Shown: piece by piece, positions 44,173 to 44,365 of the stretch | How positions within the stretch are numbered: the first letter of the stretch is position 1 | Layout: every line of letters begins with the position of its first letter | Assembly (NCBI GenBank): GCA_020627985.1 | Contig: JAHDFV010000004.1 | Coordinates: forward strand, 1 to 44,365 | DNA: 44,365 nt | Reading direction: 5' to 3' | DNA from: Saprospiraceae bacterium | Lineage (GTDB): Bacteria > Bacteroidota > Bacteroidia > Chitinophagales > Saprospiraceae | Program-made: the position numbers and the translations under genes | Notes under the pieces: model-generated | Databases searched by the model: none | The model's input: only the letters and a program-made list of their open reading frames with translations | What the model was told of the DNA's origin: nothing

Positions 44173-44365
44173 TTACTTTTCTGCATGGCAATAATACTGT
44201 GCACCAATGGGTAAAAAAGTTAAGTATTTTTCAATGGGTTGTAGAAAGCTCACAAAGTTAGGAATGAATAAAATGAAATTGCACTTAATATTAGCAAATT
44301 TTAAATGGTTAAATGTTTTTTTGCTATATCTAGGTGATAATAAAACAGCATCTTCATCAAATTCA
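44173..44365 (-). CDS. C-terminal end of a gene cut by the window edge
   Basis: The last 63 codons (open across the right edge) end in IPNFVSFLQPIEKYLTFLP and GAQYYCHAEK then TAA at 44173-44175. The pattern of a long apolar stretch and a final YYCHAEK-like strand resembles the end of class I SAM methyltransferases, but the catalytic part lies outside the window. It is on the same strand and 24 bases before the methyltransferase, so it is likely the same operon. Confidence 0.6.
   Translation of the reverse strand, partial: EFDEDAVLLSPRYSKKTFNHLKFANIKCNFILFIPNFVSFLQPIEKYLTFLPIGAQYYCHAEK

Overview
The window is about 44 kb of AT-rich chromosome from a member of the Bacteroidota. The evidence is proteins with type IX secretion (T9SS) features (SprB-type repeats, cleaved-adhesin/choice-of-anchor domains, a YPN-type sorting tail), promoter motifs of the TAnnTTTG class typical of the phylum, and very low GC in most genes. 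The mix of large multi-module secreted proteins, an RHS fragment, a TraB/GumN giant and an endonuclease I with a sorting tail suggests a Saprospiria-like lineage. That placement is inference; no rRNA or other marker is present to fix it. Apart from the RHS piece and a palindrome cluster it looks like ordinary chromosome: no tRNA, rRNA, CRISPR, IS transposase or prophage was seen.

Layout. 1-898 (-): the C-terminal part of an RHS-repeat protein, headless at its 5' side and running off the left edge. 955-6942 (-): a 1995-residue secreted repeat protein. 7054-7818 (+): YdcF/ElyC-like membrane protein. 7823-11152 (-): an odd ClpA/B-type AAA+ protein. 11336-14902 (+): TraB/GumN protein with a long extra C-terminal part. 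15054-17585 (+): radC and a frameshifted ABC exporter. 17755-19683 (+): secreted endonuclease I. 19806-21446 (+): small membrane protein and a family 2 glycosyltransferase. 21553-23293 (-): pyrE and an M42 aminopeptidase. 23334-23957 (+): Nudix hydrolase. 23962-27749 (-): a secreted 1000-residue coiled-coil protein followed by a LOV-like PAS-AraC regulator. 27899-29395 (-): pyrR-pyrB. 29481-31328 (-): argS. 31531-32454 (+): UbiA/MenA-like prenyltransferase. 32451-33473 (-): hemE. 33556-37838 (+): a tight four-gene run, comEC - HsdR_N-like nuclease-fold protein - GAF histidine kinase - NarL-type response regulator. 37849-37941: nested palindromes. 38035-39817 (+): SDR oxidoreductase plus a divergent QueA-like protein. 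39863-44365 (-): DinB-like protein, Crp-like regulator, acyl-CoA carboxylase beta subunit, glycosyltransferase, methyltransferase and the end of another gene.

How genes work together. pyrR, pyrB and pyrE belong to UMP synthesis but sit in two separate transcription units. The histidine kinase and regulator overlap and are surely a pair; their co-transcription with comEC and a PD-(D/E)XK-fold protein suggests a DNA uptake or DNA processing theme, which is inference. SDR and QueA-like genes are 7 bp apart and probably act in one pathway, probably not canonical queuosine synthesis because the QueA NDTR motif is replaced. The methyltransferase and glycosyltransferase at the right end form an envelope-type unit.

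Points most worth a second look: the RHS tip abutting the terminator of the large secreted gene; the AAA+ protein with degenerate first ATPase domain and missing pore-loop motifs; the LOV-like PAS domain lacking its photoactive cysteine, fused to AraC and placed behind a coiled-coil protein built of 40-residue repeats; the cysteine trio in the kinase GAF domain; the apparently leaderless pyrR; and the QueA-like/SDR cassette.
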